Source of the DNA: Anaerosacchariphilus polymeriproducens
Lineage (GTDB): Bacteria > Bacillota > Clostridia > Lachnospirales > Lachnospiraceae
DNA: 64,000 bases
Reading direction: 5' to 3'
Assembly (NCBI RefSeq): GCF_003363435.1
Contig: NZ_QRCT01000050.1
Location: 62,001-126,000 of the forward strand
The position numbers and the translations under genes are program-made. Shown here in pieces: positions 8,396 to 17,461 of this stretch (its first letter is position 1; each line of letters opens with the position of its first letter). The notes below the pieces were generated by a model, which had not been told where the DNA came from, ran no database searches, and worked only from the letters and a program-made list of their open reading frames with translations.

Positions 8396-10267
8396 ATGGA
8401 GAAAATATTTAAAAGCAAGGTATTGATGTTTCGAAAAATATTTTTAATTGTTTGCGATGTTATTTCAATTACACTTGCATCCATATTAGCATTATTATTA
8501 CGTTTTGATCTTCAATATTCAAGTAATGTTACAGAACTTTTGAATTTGATATTATTATATTTACCATTTAACGTGATAATTACACTAATTATATTTTATA
8601 TATTTCGGCTATATCATAGTTTGTGGACCTATGCAGGAGTAACAGAGATGGTTAATATAATTATATCCTGTGTATTGTCTGCAACCGTACAAACGATAGG
8701 CATAATGGTGTTAAACAATCAAAAACTTTTTGTAATCCCAAGAAGTTATTATTTGTTATACGGTATGTGTCTGCTATTGTTTGTAGTTGGAAGCCGATAT
8801 GTATATCGAATTATAAGAATCATTTTAAAAAGAAGAAACGCGAGTGCAAAGAATAAAAATGTAATGATAATTGGTGCAGGTGACGCCTGTAATACTTTGA
8901 TCAAAGAAATGAAAAACAGTCATTGTCTACAGAAAACAGTATGTTGTGTAATAGATGACGACAGGACAAAAATAGGTAATTTTATTCATGGAATAAAAGT
9001 AGTAGGAGGACGTGAGGATATTATCAGGATGGCTGCTTATTATCGGATTGACGAGATTATCATAGCAATGCCTTCCTCAAAGAAAAAAGTAATAAAGGAA
9101 ATTTTAAATATATGTAAAGAAACAAAATGTGAACTTAAGACCCTTCCCGGAATTTATCAATTAGTAAATGGGGATGTAAATGTCAGTGCTCTTAGAAAAG
9201 TAGATGTATTGGATTTATTAGAACGTGAGCCGGTTGAAGTTGATTTAGAATCAATTATGAGATACGTGGCAAATAAAGTTGTATTAGTGACTGGAGGAGG
9301 AGGCTCAATTGGTAGTGAATTGTGCCGTCAAGTCGCTGGCCAGAATCCTAAGAAATTAATTTTGGTGGATATTTATGAAAATAATGCTTATGACATACAA
9401 CAAGAACTTTCTAGAAAATATCCCAAATTAGATCTGGTTGTTTTAATTGGTTCCGTAAGAAATACGAAAAGAATGAATTATATATTTGAAACGTATCAAC
9501 CCAATATTGTCTATCATGCTGCTGCACACAAACATGTGCCCTTAATGGAAATAAGTCCCAATGAGGCGATTAAAAACAATGTGCTTGGAACGTGGAAGAC
9601 GGCTCAAGCCGCATTGAAAAATGATGTGGAAAGATTTGTTTTGATTTCTACTGATAAAGCAGTTAATCCTACCAATATTATGGGAGCTTCAAAGAGGATG
9701 TGTGAAATGATCATTCAGTCGCTGGACAAAAAAGGACAGACTAAATTTGTAGCAGTACGATTTGGTAATGTATTAGGAAGTAATGGAAGTGTCATTCCGC
9801 TGTTCCGAAAACAAATTGCTTCCGGAGGACCTGTTACCGTGACACATCCGGATATCATAAGATACTTTATGACGATACCGGAGGCAGTATCTTTGGTATT
9901 ACAGGCAGGGGCATACGCCCAAGGAGGGGAAATTTTTGTTCTTGATATGGGGGAACCCGTTAAAATTTTGGAGTTAGCCAAAAATTTAATACGATTATCA
10001 GGATATATTCCAGGGGAAGATATAAAGATAGAATTCAGCGGTTTAAGACCAGGTGAAAAGTTATATGAGGAGTTACTTATGAAAGAAGAAGGAATGCAAA
10101 GCACAGAAAATCAATTGATTTTTATTGGGAAACCGATAGAATTTGATAAAAAAAAGTTCTTTAAGCAATTAGAACAGTTGAAAGAAATGACAGAGAAAGA
10201 AGAGCAGGACATCAAAAAAGAGGTACAAAAAATAGTACCAACGTATGTAATAGAGGAAAATGAATAG
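8396..10267 (+). CDS. Membrane-bound UDP-sugar 4,6-dehydratase (CapD/PglF/WbpM family)
   Basis: Converts UDP-GlcNAc to a UDP-4-keto-6-deoxy sugar. Four membrane segments in the first 140 residues, a CoA-binding-like Rossmann domain (MIIGAGDACN), then the catalytic SDR domain with VLVTGGGGSIGSE and STDKAVNPTNIMGASKR, where membrane-type members carry the catalytic Met-Lys in place of Tyr-Lys. Length 623 is normal. The first product step feeds the aminotransferase that follows. The ATG at 8396 has almost no ribosome site; the ATG at 8426 has AAGG five bases before it and is a possible start. Confidence 0.9.
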   Translation: MEKIFKSKVLMFRKIFLIVCDVISITLASILALLLRFDLQYSSNVTELLNLILLYLPFNVIITLIIFYIFRLYHSLWTYAGVTEMVNIIISCVLSATVQTIGIMVLNNQKLFVIPRSYYLLYGMCLLLFVVGSRYVYRIIRIILKRRNASAKNKNVMIIGAGDACNTLIKEMKNSHCLQKTVCCVIDDDRTKIGNFIHGIKVVGGREDIIRMAAYYRIDEIIIAMPSSKKKVIKEILNICKETKCELKTLPGIYQLVNGDVNVSALRKVDVLDLLEREPVEVDLESIMRYVANKVVLVTGGGGSIGSELCRQVAGQNPKKLILVDIYENNAYDIQQELSRKYPKLDLVVLIGSVRNTKRMNYIFETYQPNIVYHAAAHKHVPLMEISPNEAIKNNVLGTWKTAQAALKNDVERFVLISTDKAVNPTNIMGASKRMCEMIIQSLDKKGQTKFVAVRFGNVLGSNGSVIPLFRKQIASGGPVTVTHPDIIRYFMTIPEAVSLVLQAGAYAQGGEIFVLDMGEPVKILELAKNLIRLSGYIPGEDIKIEFSGLRPGEKLYEELLMKEEGMQSTENQLIFIGKPIEFDKKKFFKQLEQLKEMTEKEEQDIKKEVQKIVPTYVIEENE

Positions 10268-10349
10268 TATATTGATGAAACGATTTCAATTCATAGGGAC
10301 ATATTGTCGTGAATAATATTAGGTAAGGATAGAGAATCATGGAGTAATA

Positions 10350-11561
10350 ATGAGATTAATATCATTTTCACCACCCGATGTTACAGACAAAGAAGTGATT
10401 GAAGTATCCAAAGCTTTAAAGTCAGGCTGGATTACCACAGGCCCCAGAACAAAAGAATTTGAACAAAAGATTGCAGAATATGTAGGGGTGAATAAAGCAG
10501 TATGTCTGAATAGTGCAACTTCAGCATTAGAATTGACCCTGCGTATTCTGGGAGTAAGTTCTGGGGATGAAGTCATAACCTCTTCCTATACTTATACAGC
10601 TTCTGCATCTGTCATAGATCATGTTGGAGCCAAAATAGTATTTGTAGATACCGCCCCAGATTCGTATGAGATGGATTACAATAAACTTGCAGATGCTGTT
10701 ACAGAGAAGACAAAAGCAATTATATCGGTAGATATAGCCGGAAGAATGTGTGATTACGAAAGAATTTTTAAGATTGTTGAAAAGAAAAAGAATCTTTTTC
10801 AAGCAGATAATAAAATACAAAAGATATTTGGAAGAATTACTGTTGTGGCTGATGCCGCACATGCTTTAGGAGCAGAGCAGAAAGGAAAAAAAGCAGGGCA
10901 GATAGCAGATTTTACTACGTTTTCATTTCATGCAGTAAAAAACATAACCACCGCTGAAGGCGGAGCCGTTGTATGGAAAAACGATATAGGACTTGATGAT
11001 GAATGGGTATATAAACAGTTCATGTTATATAGTCTTCATGGGCAGTCAAAAGATGCTTTTGCAAAGTCACAAAAAGGTGCATGGGAGTATGATATCATTT
11101 ATCCGGCATACAAATATAATATGACAGACATTTTGGCAAGTTTTGGCTTGGTTCAGCTAAGCAGGTATCCTGAGTTGTTAAAAAGAAGAAGACAATTAAT
11201 TCAATTATATAATGAGAGGATTCTTCCATTAGGTGTAGAAATATTTGAACATTCAGGAAAAGATTTCACTTCTTCCGGGCATCTGTATTTAATAAGGATA
11301 CCTGGAATTGATGTGGAACAAAGGAATCAAATAATTGTAAAACTGGCTGAGGAAGGTATAGCAACAAATGTTCATTATAAGCCTCTGCCTATGTTTACAG
11401 CATACAAAGAATTGGGATTTTGTATAGAGGATTATCCAAATGCATATGCGCAATATAGAAATGAAATAACATTACCGCTACATACATTACTTTGCGATGA
11501 AGATGTGGTCTATGTATGCAGCAAGCTGGAAAAAGCATTGGAAAGTCTGACTTGTAGGTAA
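10350..11561 (+). CDS. DegT/DnrJ/EryC1-family sugar aminotransferase (PglE-like)
   Basis: PLP-dependent transfer of an amino group to a 4-keto sugar nucleotide, the expected product of the dehydratase upstream, giving a UDP-4-amino-4,6-dideoxy sugar. The N-terminal SGWITTGPRTKEFE, the NSATSALEL phosphate-binding turn, VVADAAHALGAE with the cofactor aspartate, and FSFHAVKNITTAEGG with the Schiff-base lysine (Lys197) are all present. 403 residues, as expected. RBS ATGGAG. Confidence 0.9.
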   Translation: MRLISFSPPDVTDKEVIEVSKALKSGWITTGPRTKEFEQKIAEYVGVNKAVCLNSATSALELTLRILGVSSGDEVITSSYTYTASASVIDHVGAKIVFVDTAPDSYEMDYNKLADAVTEKTKAIISVDIAGRMCDYERIFKIVEKKKNLFQADNKIQKIFGRITVVADAAHALGAEQKGKKAGQIADFTTFSFHAVKNITTAEGGAVVWKNDIGLDDEWVYKQFMLYSLHGQSKDAFAKSQKGAWEYDIIYPAYKYNMTDILASFGLVQLSRYPELLKRRRQLIQLYNERILPLGVEIFEHSGKDFTSSGHLYLIRIPGIDVEQRNQIIVKLAEEGIATNVHYKPLPMFTAYKELGFCIEDYPNAYAQYRNEITLPLHTLLCDEDVVYVCSKLEKALESLTCR

Positions 11562-11580
11562 GTGCAAGGAGGTTTGTTTA

Positions 11581-12189
11581 GTGTATAAAAATTTTTTTAA
11601 AAGGTTAATTGATATTGTTCTTGCAATCAGTGCTTTGCCATTTTGGAGTTTGATATTCATGATTGTAGGTCCACTTATTTACTTTGAGGATAAAGGTTCT
11701 ATTTTCTACAATTCACTACGGCTTGGTAAAGACGGAAAACGATTCAAAATGTATAAATTCCGTTCTATGAAAAAAAATTCAAAAGATATAAGGAATAAAG
11801 ACGGCTCAACCTATAACGCAATAGATGACCCAAGGCTGACTAAAATTGGAAAGTTTATAAGAAATACCAGTCTGGATGAAACTCCACAACTTTTAAATAT
11901 TATTAAGGGAGATATGAGTATTATAGGGCCAAGACCTGATTTACCAGAGCATAGTGATCAGTATGAAGGGGATGAGAGACGTAAATTAGAGGTCCGTCCG
12001 GGTTTGACCGGCTATAATCAGGCATATTATAGAAACATGGTACCATGGAAAGAAAGAATCAGAAATGATATTTATTATGTGGATCATTTATCATTCTGGT
12101 TAGATATTAAGATTTTTTTGAAAACGATAGAAAGTGTTTTCAAACAAAAATCAGTTTATATCTCAAACGATTCTAGTAAGACAGAATAG
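11581..12189 (+). CDS. Initiating phosphoglycosyl transferase (PglC/EpsL type)
   Basis: Transfers the first sugar phosphate to undecaprenyl phosphate on the inner face of the membrane. It is the small monotopic form of 202 residues: one N-terminal re-entrant membrane helix, then KMYKFRSM, DPRLTKIGKFIRNTSLDETPQ with the catalytic Asp99-Glu100 pair, SIIGPRP and RPGLTGYNQ. Its neighbours suggest that the sugar is a diamino-trideoxy sugar of bacillosamine type. GTG start with AAGGAGG nine bases before. Confidence 0.9.
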   Translation: MYKNFFKRLIDIVLAISALPFWSLIFMIVGPLIYFEDKGSIFYNSLRLGKDGKRFKMYKFRSMKKNSKDIRNKDGSTYNAIDDPRLTKIGKFIRNTSLDETPQLLNIIKGDMSIIGPRPDLPEHSDQYEGDERRKLEVRPGLTGYNQAYYRNMVPWKERIRNDIYYVDHLSFWLDIKIFLKTIESVFKQKSVYISNDSSKTE

Positions 12190-12203
12190 GAGTACATTCT
12201 TTT

Positions 12204-12929
12204 ATGCAAGAAAATGAAAGAAATGGAGTGATATTTGAAGAATTACAATGGGATACCCAATTTTTCGGTGTTAGTTGTGCAAAAGCAGTTTTGCATAGAC
12301 CATTATCTTTGCATGAGTGGGATGATTTGAAACAGAAATTTTGTAATTATCAGTTCCTATCAATAAAAAATTGTAATTCAGAGTCCCAAAATTCTCAACT
12401 GATAGGAAAAGATACATCTGCATTTTTGGCAGATGTTAATTTACAATTTATGAAAAAAATAAATTATCCTTCTAAGATACCGGAGCATATAAAAATATAT
12501 CAAGCCATGAAAAAAAATGAGCAGATCATAGATATGGCCGAATTCAAGTATTCAAAGTTTCTAGAAGATTTTCAATTGAAAATGCGGGGGGGAGACTTGG
12601 TTTATGAGCAGTGGATTCGTAATGCTTTCGAAAAACCAGAGAAATATTTTATGATATCAAAAGAAAATAATAAGATAAATGGATTTTTGCTATATTCTTT
12701 TCATGGTGCAGCATGTGTCATAGAATTAATTGCAGTAGATAAAAAGTCTGTAAAGACTGGGATAGGAACCAGTCTTTTTCAAGGATTAGAATCAGAGGTT
12801 TATCGTATGGGAATAGATATGATACAGGTAGGAACACAAGTAAAAAATATAGAAGCAATTAATTTTTATCATAAGGTTGGTTGTAATCATGTAGGAAGTC
12901 ATCAGATTTATCATTTGTGGAACTTATAA
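12204..12929 (+). CDS. GNAT N-acetyltransferase (WecD-like, sugar amine acetylation)
   Basis: A 241-residue protein whose C-terminal half has the GNAT acetyl-CoA pattern: IELIAVDKKS, the VKTGIGTSLFQ pyrophosphate loop, and NIEAINFYHKVGC. The N-terminal half (FEELQWDTQFFGV) resembles dTDP-fucosamine acetyltransferase WecD. Between an aminotransferase and an FucNAc-type transferase, it most likely acetylates the new 4-amino group. In the known bacillosamine pathway this job is done by a left-handed beta-helix enzyme (PglD), which is not found here. Confidence 0.75.
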   Translation: MQENERNGVIFEELQWDTQFFGVSCAKAVLHRPLSLHEWDDLKQKFCNYQFLSIKNCNSESQNSQLIGKDTSAFLADVNLQFMKKINYPSKIPEHIKIYQAMKKNEQIIDMAEFKYSKFLEDFQLKMRGGDLVYEQWIRNAFEKPEKYFMISKENNKINGFLLYSFHGAACVIELIAVDKKSVKTGIGTSLFQGLESEVYRMGIDMIQVGTQVKNIEAINFYHKVGCNHVGSHQIYHLWNL

Positions 12930-12957
12930 AAATGGATATAAAGGAGACAAAGATTCA

Positions 12958-14157
12958 GTGAGGATATTATATATTGCGACTTCATTTCCTGAACCCCGTA
13001 AGGGGGCTACTATATATACGGATTTAGCAGAAGCTTTGTATAAAGCCGGGCATGAGATAACCGTTGTTGTATCGGAAGAAAAGAGAAATAGAAAAGTAAC
13101 GAAAATCAAGAAAGAACGGGGTTTTGAAGTACTTAGAGTCGTTACCGGGAATTATTATAATGTAGGTTTCATTGAGAAAGGGATTACTACTTTTAAAATC
13201 CCATTATGGATGCGTTGGGGGATTTCAAAATATTTGGGAGGCAGAAAATTCGATTTTATCTTGTTTGAATCGCCGCCTATAACCATCGCTGGTCTAGTGG
13301 CATGGGCAAAGAAAAAATATAATTGTCCGGCTTATTTAATGTTAAAAGATATATTTCCACAAAATGCGTTGGATCTAAATATCTTATATTCCAACAGTCT
13401 TTTATATAAAGTGTTTAAAAGACAAGAAAAAAGATTATACAAAACAGCAGACAAAATAGGATGTATGTCTGAAGCGAATATCACTTATCTTCATAAGCAT
13501 AATCCTTGGTTAATGAAAGATAAATTAGAAATTTTTCCAAATACCAAGAAACTAAGAGAAGATATTAGCAGAATAGGTTTTCCTATGCGTGCTCGTTATG
13601 GAATTCGTGAAGGAGCATGCGTTTTTCTTTTTGGCGGTAATATGGGCAGACCACAATTTATACAGCTTTTGTGTAAGGCAATCAAAGAATGTAAAGAGGA
13701 AAAAGATATATTTTTTCTTTTTATTGGACGCGGAACGGATAGTTACAAATTGGATCATACCATAAAGAAGAATCAAATTGAAAATGCACTTGTAATAAAT
13801 GAGTTACCAAGAATTGAATATGAGCAGATAATTAATGAATGTGATGTGGGTCTGATTATATTAGATCCCAGATTTACAATTCCAAATTATCCTTCTCGTA
13901 TTTTGTCATATATGGAATATGCAAAACCAGTGCTGGTAGCTTCAGATAGGGTTACTGATTTAAAAGAACTGGTAGAGGATGCAGACTGTGGAGAATGGGT
14001 ATGGTCAGGAGATGTTGATTCATTCGTTCTGGCTATTAAACGAATGGCAGATAGTGATGATTTAATTGAGAAAGGAATGAATGGACGAAATTATATTGAA
14101 ACTCATTTTAGAGTAGAAAAATCTGTAGAAATTCTTGAAAAACATTTTGATGCATGA
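12958..14157 (+). CDS. GT4-family glycosyltransferase (WbuB-like)
   Basis: GT-B glycosyltransferase expected to act on the lipid-linked oligosaccharide in the cytoplasm. The N-terminus MRILYIATSFPEPRKGA, the LKDIFPQNALDLNIL block and the C-terminal sugar-nucleotide region FGGNMGRPQFIQ and PSRILSYMEYAKPVL resemble WbuB, an L-FucNAc transferase. This fits the CapE/F/G genes that follow. GTG start with AAAGGAGA upstream; the stop overlaps an ATG (ATGA) of the next frame. Confidence 0.82.
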   Translation: MRILYIATSFPEPRKGATIYTDLAEALYKAGHEITVVVSEEKRNRKVTKIKKERGFEVLRVVTGNYYNVGFIEKGITTFKIPLWMRWGISKYLGGRKFDFILFESPPITIAGLVAWAKKKYNCPAYLMLKDIFPQNALDLNILYSNSLLYKVFKRQEKRLYKTADKIGCMSEANITYLHKHNPWLMKDKLEIFPNTKKLREDISRIGFPMRARYGIREGACVFLFGGNMGRPQFIQLLCKAIKECKEEKDIFFLFIGRGTDSYKLDHTIKKNQIENALVINELPRIEYEQIINECDVGLIILDPRFTIPNYPSRILSYMEYAKPVLVASDRVTDLKELVEDADCGEWVWSGDVDSFVLAIKRMADSDDLIEKGMNGRNYIETHFRVEKSVEILEKHFDA

Positions 14158-14189
14158 ACGCAACCGTGATCTCAGAAAAGAGGTATATT

Positions 14190-15200
14190 ATGTTTAAAAA
14201 TAAAACATTATTGATTACAGGTGGAACGGGATCCTTTGGAAACGCAGTTATGGAAAGATTTCTACATACGGATATAAAAGAAATTCGCATATTTTCGAGG
14301 GATGAGAAAAAACAAGATGATATGAGGAAAGCATATAAAAATGATAAACTAAAGTTCCATATTGGTGATGTGAGAGATTTACAATCAATTAAAAATGTTA
14401 TTTATGGGGTGGACTATATTTTTCATGCAGCAGCTTTGAAACAAGTACCATCCTGCGAATTTTTTCCGCTAGAAGCAGTAAAAACAAATGTAATTGGAAC
14501 AGATAATGTGCTTACTGCAGCGATAGAAGGTGGAGTGAAAAAAGTAATCTGTCTTTCAACAGATAAGGCTGCTTATCCGATCAATGCCATGGGAATTTCC
14601 AAAGGAATGATGGAAAAAGTTTTTGTAGCTAAATCAAAGACAGTAGATGCAAAAAAAACGTTGATTTGTGGAACAAGATATGGAAATGTTATGGCATCCC
14701 GTGGTTCTGTCATACCGCTTTTTATCGAACAATTAAAGAGTGGTCGCCCTATAACAATAACGGATCCGAATATGACAAGATTTTTAATGAGCCTGAAAGA
14801 GGCAGTAGAACTTGTGATATTTGCATTTGCAAATGCTGAGGCGGGAGATATTATGGTACAGAAATCACCGGCATCTACAATTGGAGATTTAGCGCAGGCA
14901 TTAAAAGAATTATTTCACAAAGATAATGAAATAGTGATAATTGGAACACGTCATGGTGAGAAACGTTACGAAACTCTTTTAACAAAGGAAGAAGTCGAAG
15001 TGGCGGAAGATATGGGGGACTTTTTCAGAGTACCGGCAGACACAAGGGATCTCAATTATGAAAAATATTTTGTTGAAGGGAATCCGGAATTGTCAATTCG
15101 GGAGGATTATAATTCAGATAATACAATTAGGCTTAATATTGAGCAGATTAAAGACAAATTATTAGAGCTGGATTATATCAGAAAAGAATTGAGCAGTTAG
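14190..15200 (+). CDS. capE: UDP-GlcNAc 4,6-dehydratase/5-epimerase CapE (FnlA/WbjB)
   Basis: First step of UDP-N-acetyl-L-fucosamine synthesis from UDP-GlcNAc. Soluble SDR enzyme starting MFKNKTLLITGGTGSFG, with FHAAALKQVPSCEFFPLEA and STDKAAYPINAMGISKGMMEK holding the catalytic region. The start at 14190 is preferred over the earlier ATG at 14154, because AAAAGAGG precedes it and the CapE N-terminus begins there. Followed by CapF and CapG. Confidence 0.92.
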   Translation: MFKNKTLLITGGTGSFGNAVMERFLHTDIKEIRIFSRDEKKQDDMRKAYKNDKLKFHIGDVRDLQSIKNVIYGVDYIFHAAALKQVPSCEFFPLEAVKTNVIGTDNVLTAAIEGGVKKVICLSTDKAAYPINAMGISKGMMEKVFVAKSKTVDAKKTLICGTRYGNVMASRGSVIPLFIEQLKSGRPITITDPNMTRFLMSLKEAVELVIFAFANAEAGDIMVQKSPASTIGDLAQALKELFHKDNEIVIIGTRHGEKRYETLLTKEEVEVAEDMGDFFRVPADTRDLNYEKYFVEGNPELSIREDYNSDNTIRLNIEQIKDKLLELDYIRKELSS

Positions 15201-15217
15201 AAAGGTGGAAATATGTT

Positions 15218-16327
15218 ATGAAGATACTTGTGACAGGAGCAAAAGGGTTTATAGGAAGAAACTTGATTGCTCATTTAAAAAATGTAGAAAATATTGATAT
15301 TATGGAATACGATACAGATTCTGATATCTCTAATTTAGAAGGGTATTGTAAGGAGGCAGAATTTGTTTTTCATCTTGCAGGAGTGAATAGACCTAAGGAT
15401 CAAACAGAATTTATGGGAGGAAATTTTGGTTTTACTTCAACCTTATTAGTTTATTTAAACAAATATAATAATCATTGTCCTATTATGATTTCTTCTTCCA
15501 CTCAGGCAGAATTGGATAATCCTTATGGAAAGAGTAAAAAAGCGGGTGAACATTTAGTTTTTAAATATCAAAGAGAAACGGGAGCCAAAGTTCTGGTCTA
15601 TCGTTTTCCGAATGTATTTGGGAAATGGTGCAGACCCAATTATAATAGTGCAGTAGCTACCTTCTGCTATAATATTTCTCGTGATTTACCAATAACAATC
15701 AATGATCCTGATACGGTTTTGAATCTAGTATATATTGATGATGTGATTGACGAATTGATGCAGGCCTTAGAAGGTAATGAAAATATGATCGGAAAATATT
15801 GTGAAATACCTATTGTATATCGAGTGACACTTGGAAAAATAGCTGAATTATTGAACTCATTTAAAAAAATCCGAGAAGATAATTTTGTACCGGATCTTTC
15901 CAACAGTTTTATAAAGAAACTATACAGTACGTATTTAAGTTACCTTCCAGAAGAACAATTCAGTTATGAACCTTTTGTCTTCGAAGATTCTAGAGGGACT
16001 TTTACAGAATTTATAAAATCTAACGTTAGTGGGCAGGTATCTATAAATATTTCAAAACCTGGTATTACCAAGGGAAATCACTGGCATCATACAAAAAATG
16101 AAAAGTTTATTGTTGTCAGTGGAACAGGTGTTATTCGTTTTCGTAAGATAGGAACGGAACAAGTGATAGAATATTTTGTCAGCGGGGATAAAATGGAAAT
16201 TGTAGATGTACCTTGTGGATATACCCATAATATTGAAAACTTAGGTGATACAGATTTAATTACTATAATTTGGGCGAATGAATGTTTTGATACCAATAGA
16301 CCGGACACATATTATTTGGAGGTTTAA
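15218..16327 (+). CDS. capF: UDP-2-acetamido-2,6-dideoxy-hexulose reductase/epimerase CapF (FnlB/WbjC)
   Basis: Bifunctional second enzyme of UDP-L-FucNAc synthesis. An N-terminal SDR domain (ILVTGAKGFIGRN, SSSTQAELDNPYGKSKK) reduces with NADPH. A C-terminal cupin of about 115 residues (GNHWHHTKNEKFIVVSG) binds zinc through histidines and epimerises at C3. Length 369 matches the two-domain family. The ATG is preceded by AAAGGTGG. Confidence 0.92.
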   Translation: MKILVTGAKGFIGRNLIAHLKNVENIDIMEYDTDSDISNLEGYCKEAEFVFHLAGVNRPKDQTEFMGGNFGFTSTLLVYLNKYNNHCPIMISSSTQAELDNPYGKSKKAGEHLVFKYQRETGAKVLVYRFPNVFGKWCRPNYNSAVATFCYNISRDLPITINDPDTVLNLVYIDDVIDELMQALEGNENMIGKYCEIPIVYRVTLGKIAELLNSFKKIREDNFVPDLSNSFIKKLYSTYLSYLPEEQFSYEPFVFEDSRGTFTEFIKSNVSGQVSINISKPGITKGNHWHHTKNEKFIVVSGTGVIRFRKIGTEQVIEYFVSGDKMEIVDVPCGYTHNIENLGDTDLITIIWANECFDTNRPDTYYLEV

Positions 16328-16330
16328 TGA

Positions 16331-17461
16331 ATGGAAAAGAAGCTGAAAGTAATGACTGTAGTTGGTACCAGACCGGAAATAATTCGGTTATCGGCTGTTA
16401 TTAACAAGTTGGAAAGTTCGGATTCTATCAACCATATACTGGTTCATACGGGGCAAAATTATGATTACGAATTGAATGAAGTATTTTTTCAGGATCTACA
16501 GCTGAAGAAACCGGATTATTTTTTAAATGCTGCTATTGGCTCTGTATTAGAAACGATAGGGAATGTTTTGATTAAGATAGATAAGGTGCTGGAAAAGGAA
16601 AATCCAGATGCATTTTTAGTATTGGGAGATACCAATAGTTGTTTATCTGCGATTGCAGCAAAACGTAGACATATACCAATTTTTCATATGGAAGCCGGAA
16701 ATCGGTGTTTTGATCAACGGGTTCCTGAAGAAAGTAACCGGAAAATTGTAGATCATATTGCAGATATTAATTTGACTTATAGTGATATTGCAAGAGAATA
16801 TTTATTAAAAGAAGGACTTCCTGCTGATAGAATTATTAAAACAGGAAGTCCTATGTTTGAGGTACTTCAAGAACAAAAATCCCAAATTGAACAATCCATG
16901 ATAGTTGAAACGCTTGAGTTAAAGGAAGAGAAATACTTTGTGGTATCAGCTCATAGAGAAGAAAACATTAATTCAGATGAAAATCTAAATGATCTAGTAG
17001 AAAGTTTGAATACGATAGCAGAAGAATATAATATGCCGATAATTGTAAGTACTCACCCCAGAACCAGAAAAAAAATTACTGAAACAGGTATTAATTTTCA
17101 TAAATTAGTAAAAACAATGCGGCCTCTTGGTTTTCATGATTATGTAAAACTTCAAGCCAAATCAAAGATTGTATTAAGTGATAGTGGAACGATCAGTGAA
17201 GAATCTTCTATACTGGGATTTCCAGCCCTGAATATCAGGCAGGCACATGAAAGGCCGGAAGCTATGGAGGAAGGAAGCGTTATGTTGGTTGGATTAAAAT
17301 CCAACAGAATCCTGCAGGGGATTGAAATATTAAAAACACAGAATAAAGATACATTGAGAAAGGTAGAGGATTATAGTATGCCTAATGTATCAGACAAAGT
17401 ACTTCGTATTTTAATATCTTATACTGATTATGTGAATCGATTTGTCTGGAGGAAAGAATAA
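16331..17461 (+). CDS. capG: UDP-GlcNAc/FucNAc 2-epimerase CapG (FnlC/WbjD)
   Basis: Last step of UDP-L-FucNAc synthesis, a WecB-fold C2 epimerase. Motifs: VVGTRPEIIRLSAV, VHTGQNYDYELNEVFF, LVLGDTNSCLSAIAAKR, HMEAGNRCFDQRVPEE and LSDSGTISEES. A general UDP-GlcNAc 2-epimerase is the alternative, but adjacency to CapE and CapF decides. Four bases after capF. Confidence 0.92.
   Translation: MEKKLKVMTVVGTRPEIIRLSAVINKLESSDSINHILVHTGQNYDYELNEVFFQDLQLKKPDYFLNAAIGSVLETIGNVLIKIDKVLEKENPDAFLVLGDTNSCLSAIAAKRRHIPIFHMEAGNRCFDQRVPEESNRKIVDHIADINLTYSDIAREYLLKEGLPADRIIKTGSPMFEVLQEQKSQIEQSMIVETLELKEEKYFVVSAHREENINSDENLNDLVESLNTIAEEYNMPIIVSTHPRTRKKITETGINFHKLVKTMRPLGFHDYVKLQAKSKIVLSDSGTISEESSILGFPALNIRQAHERPEAMEEGSVMLVGLKSNRILQGIEILKTQNKDTLRKVEDYSMPNVSDKVLRILISYTDYVNRFVWRKE

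Noticed and set aside
10527-10862. Minus-strand frames inside the sugar genes (also 5575-6096, 9715-10104, 38806-39159)
   Set aside because: They lie antisense within well-supported genes, lack ribosome sites, and show no recognisable protein.
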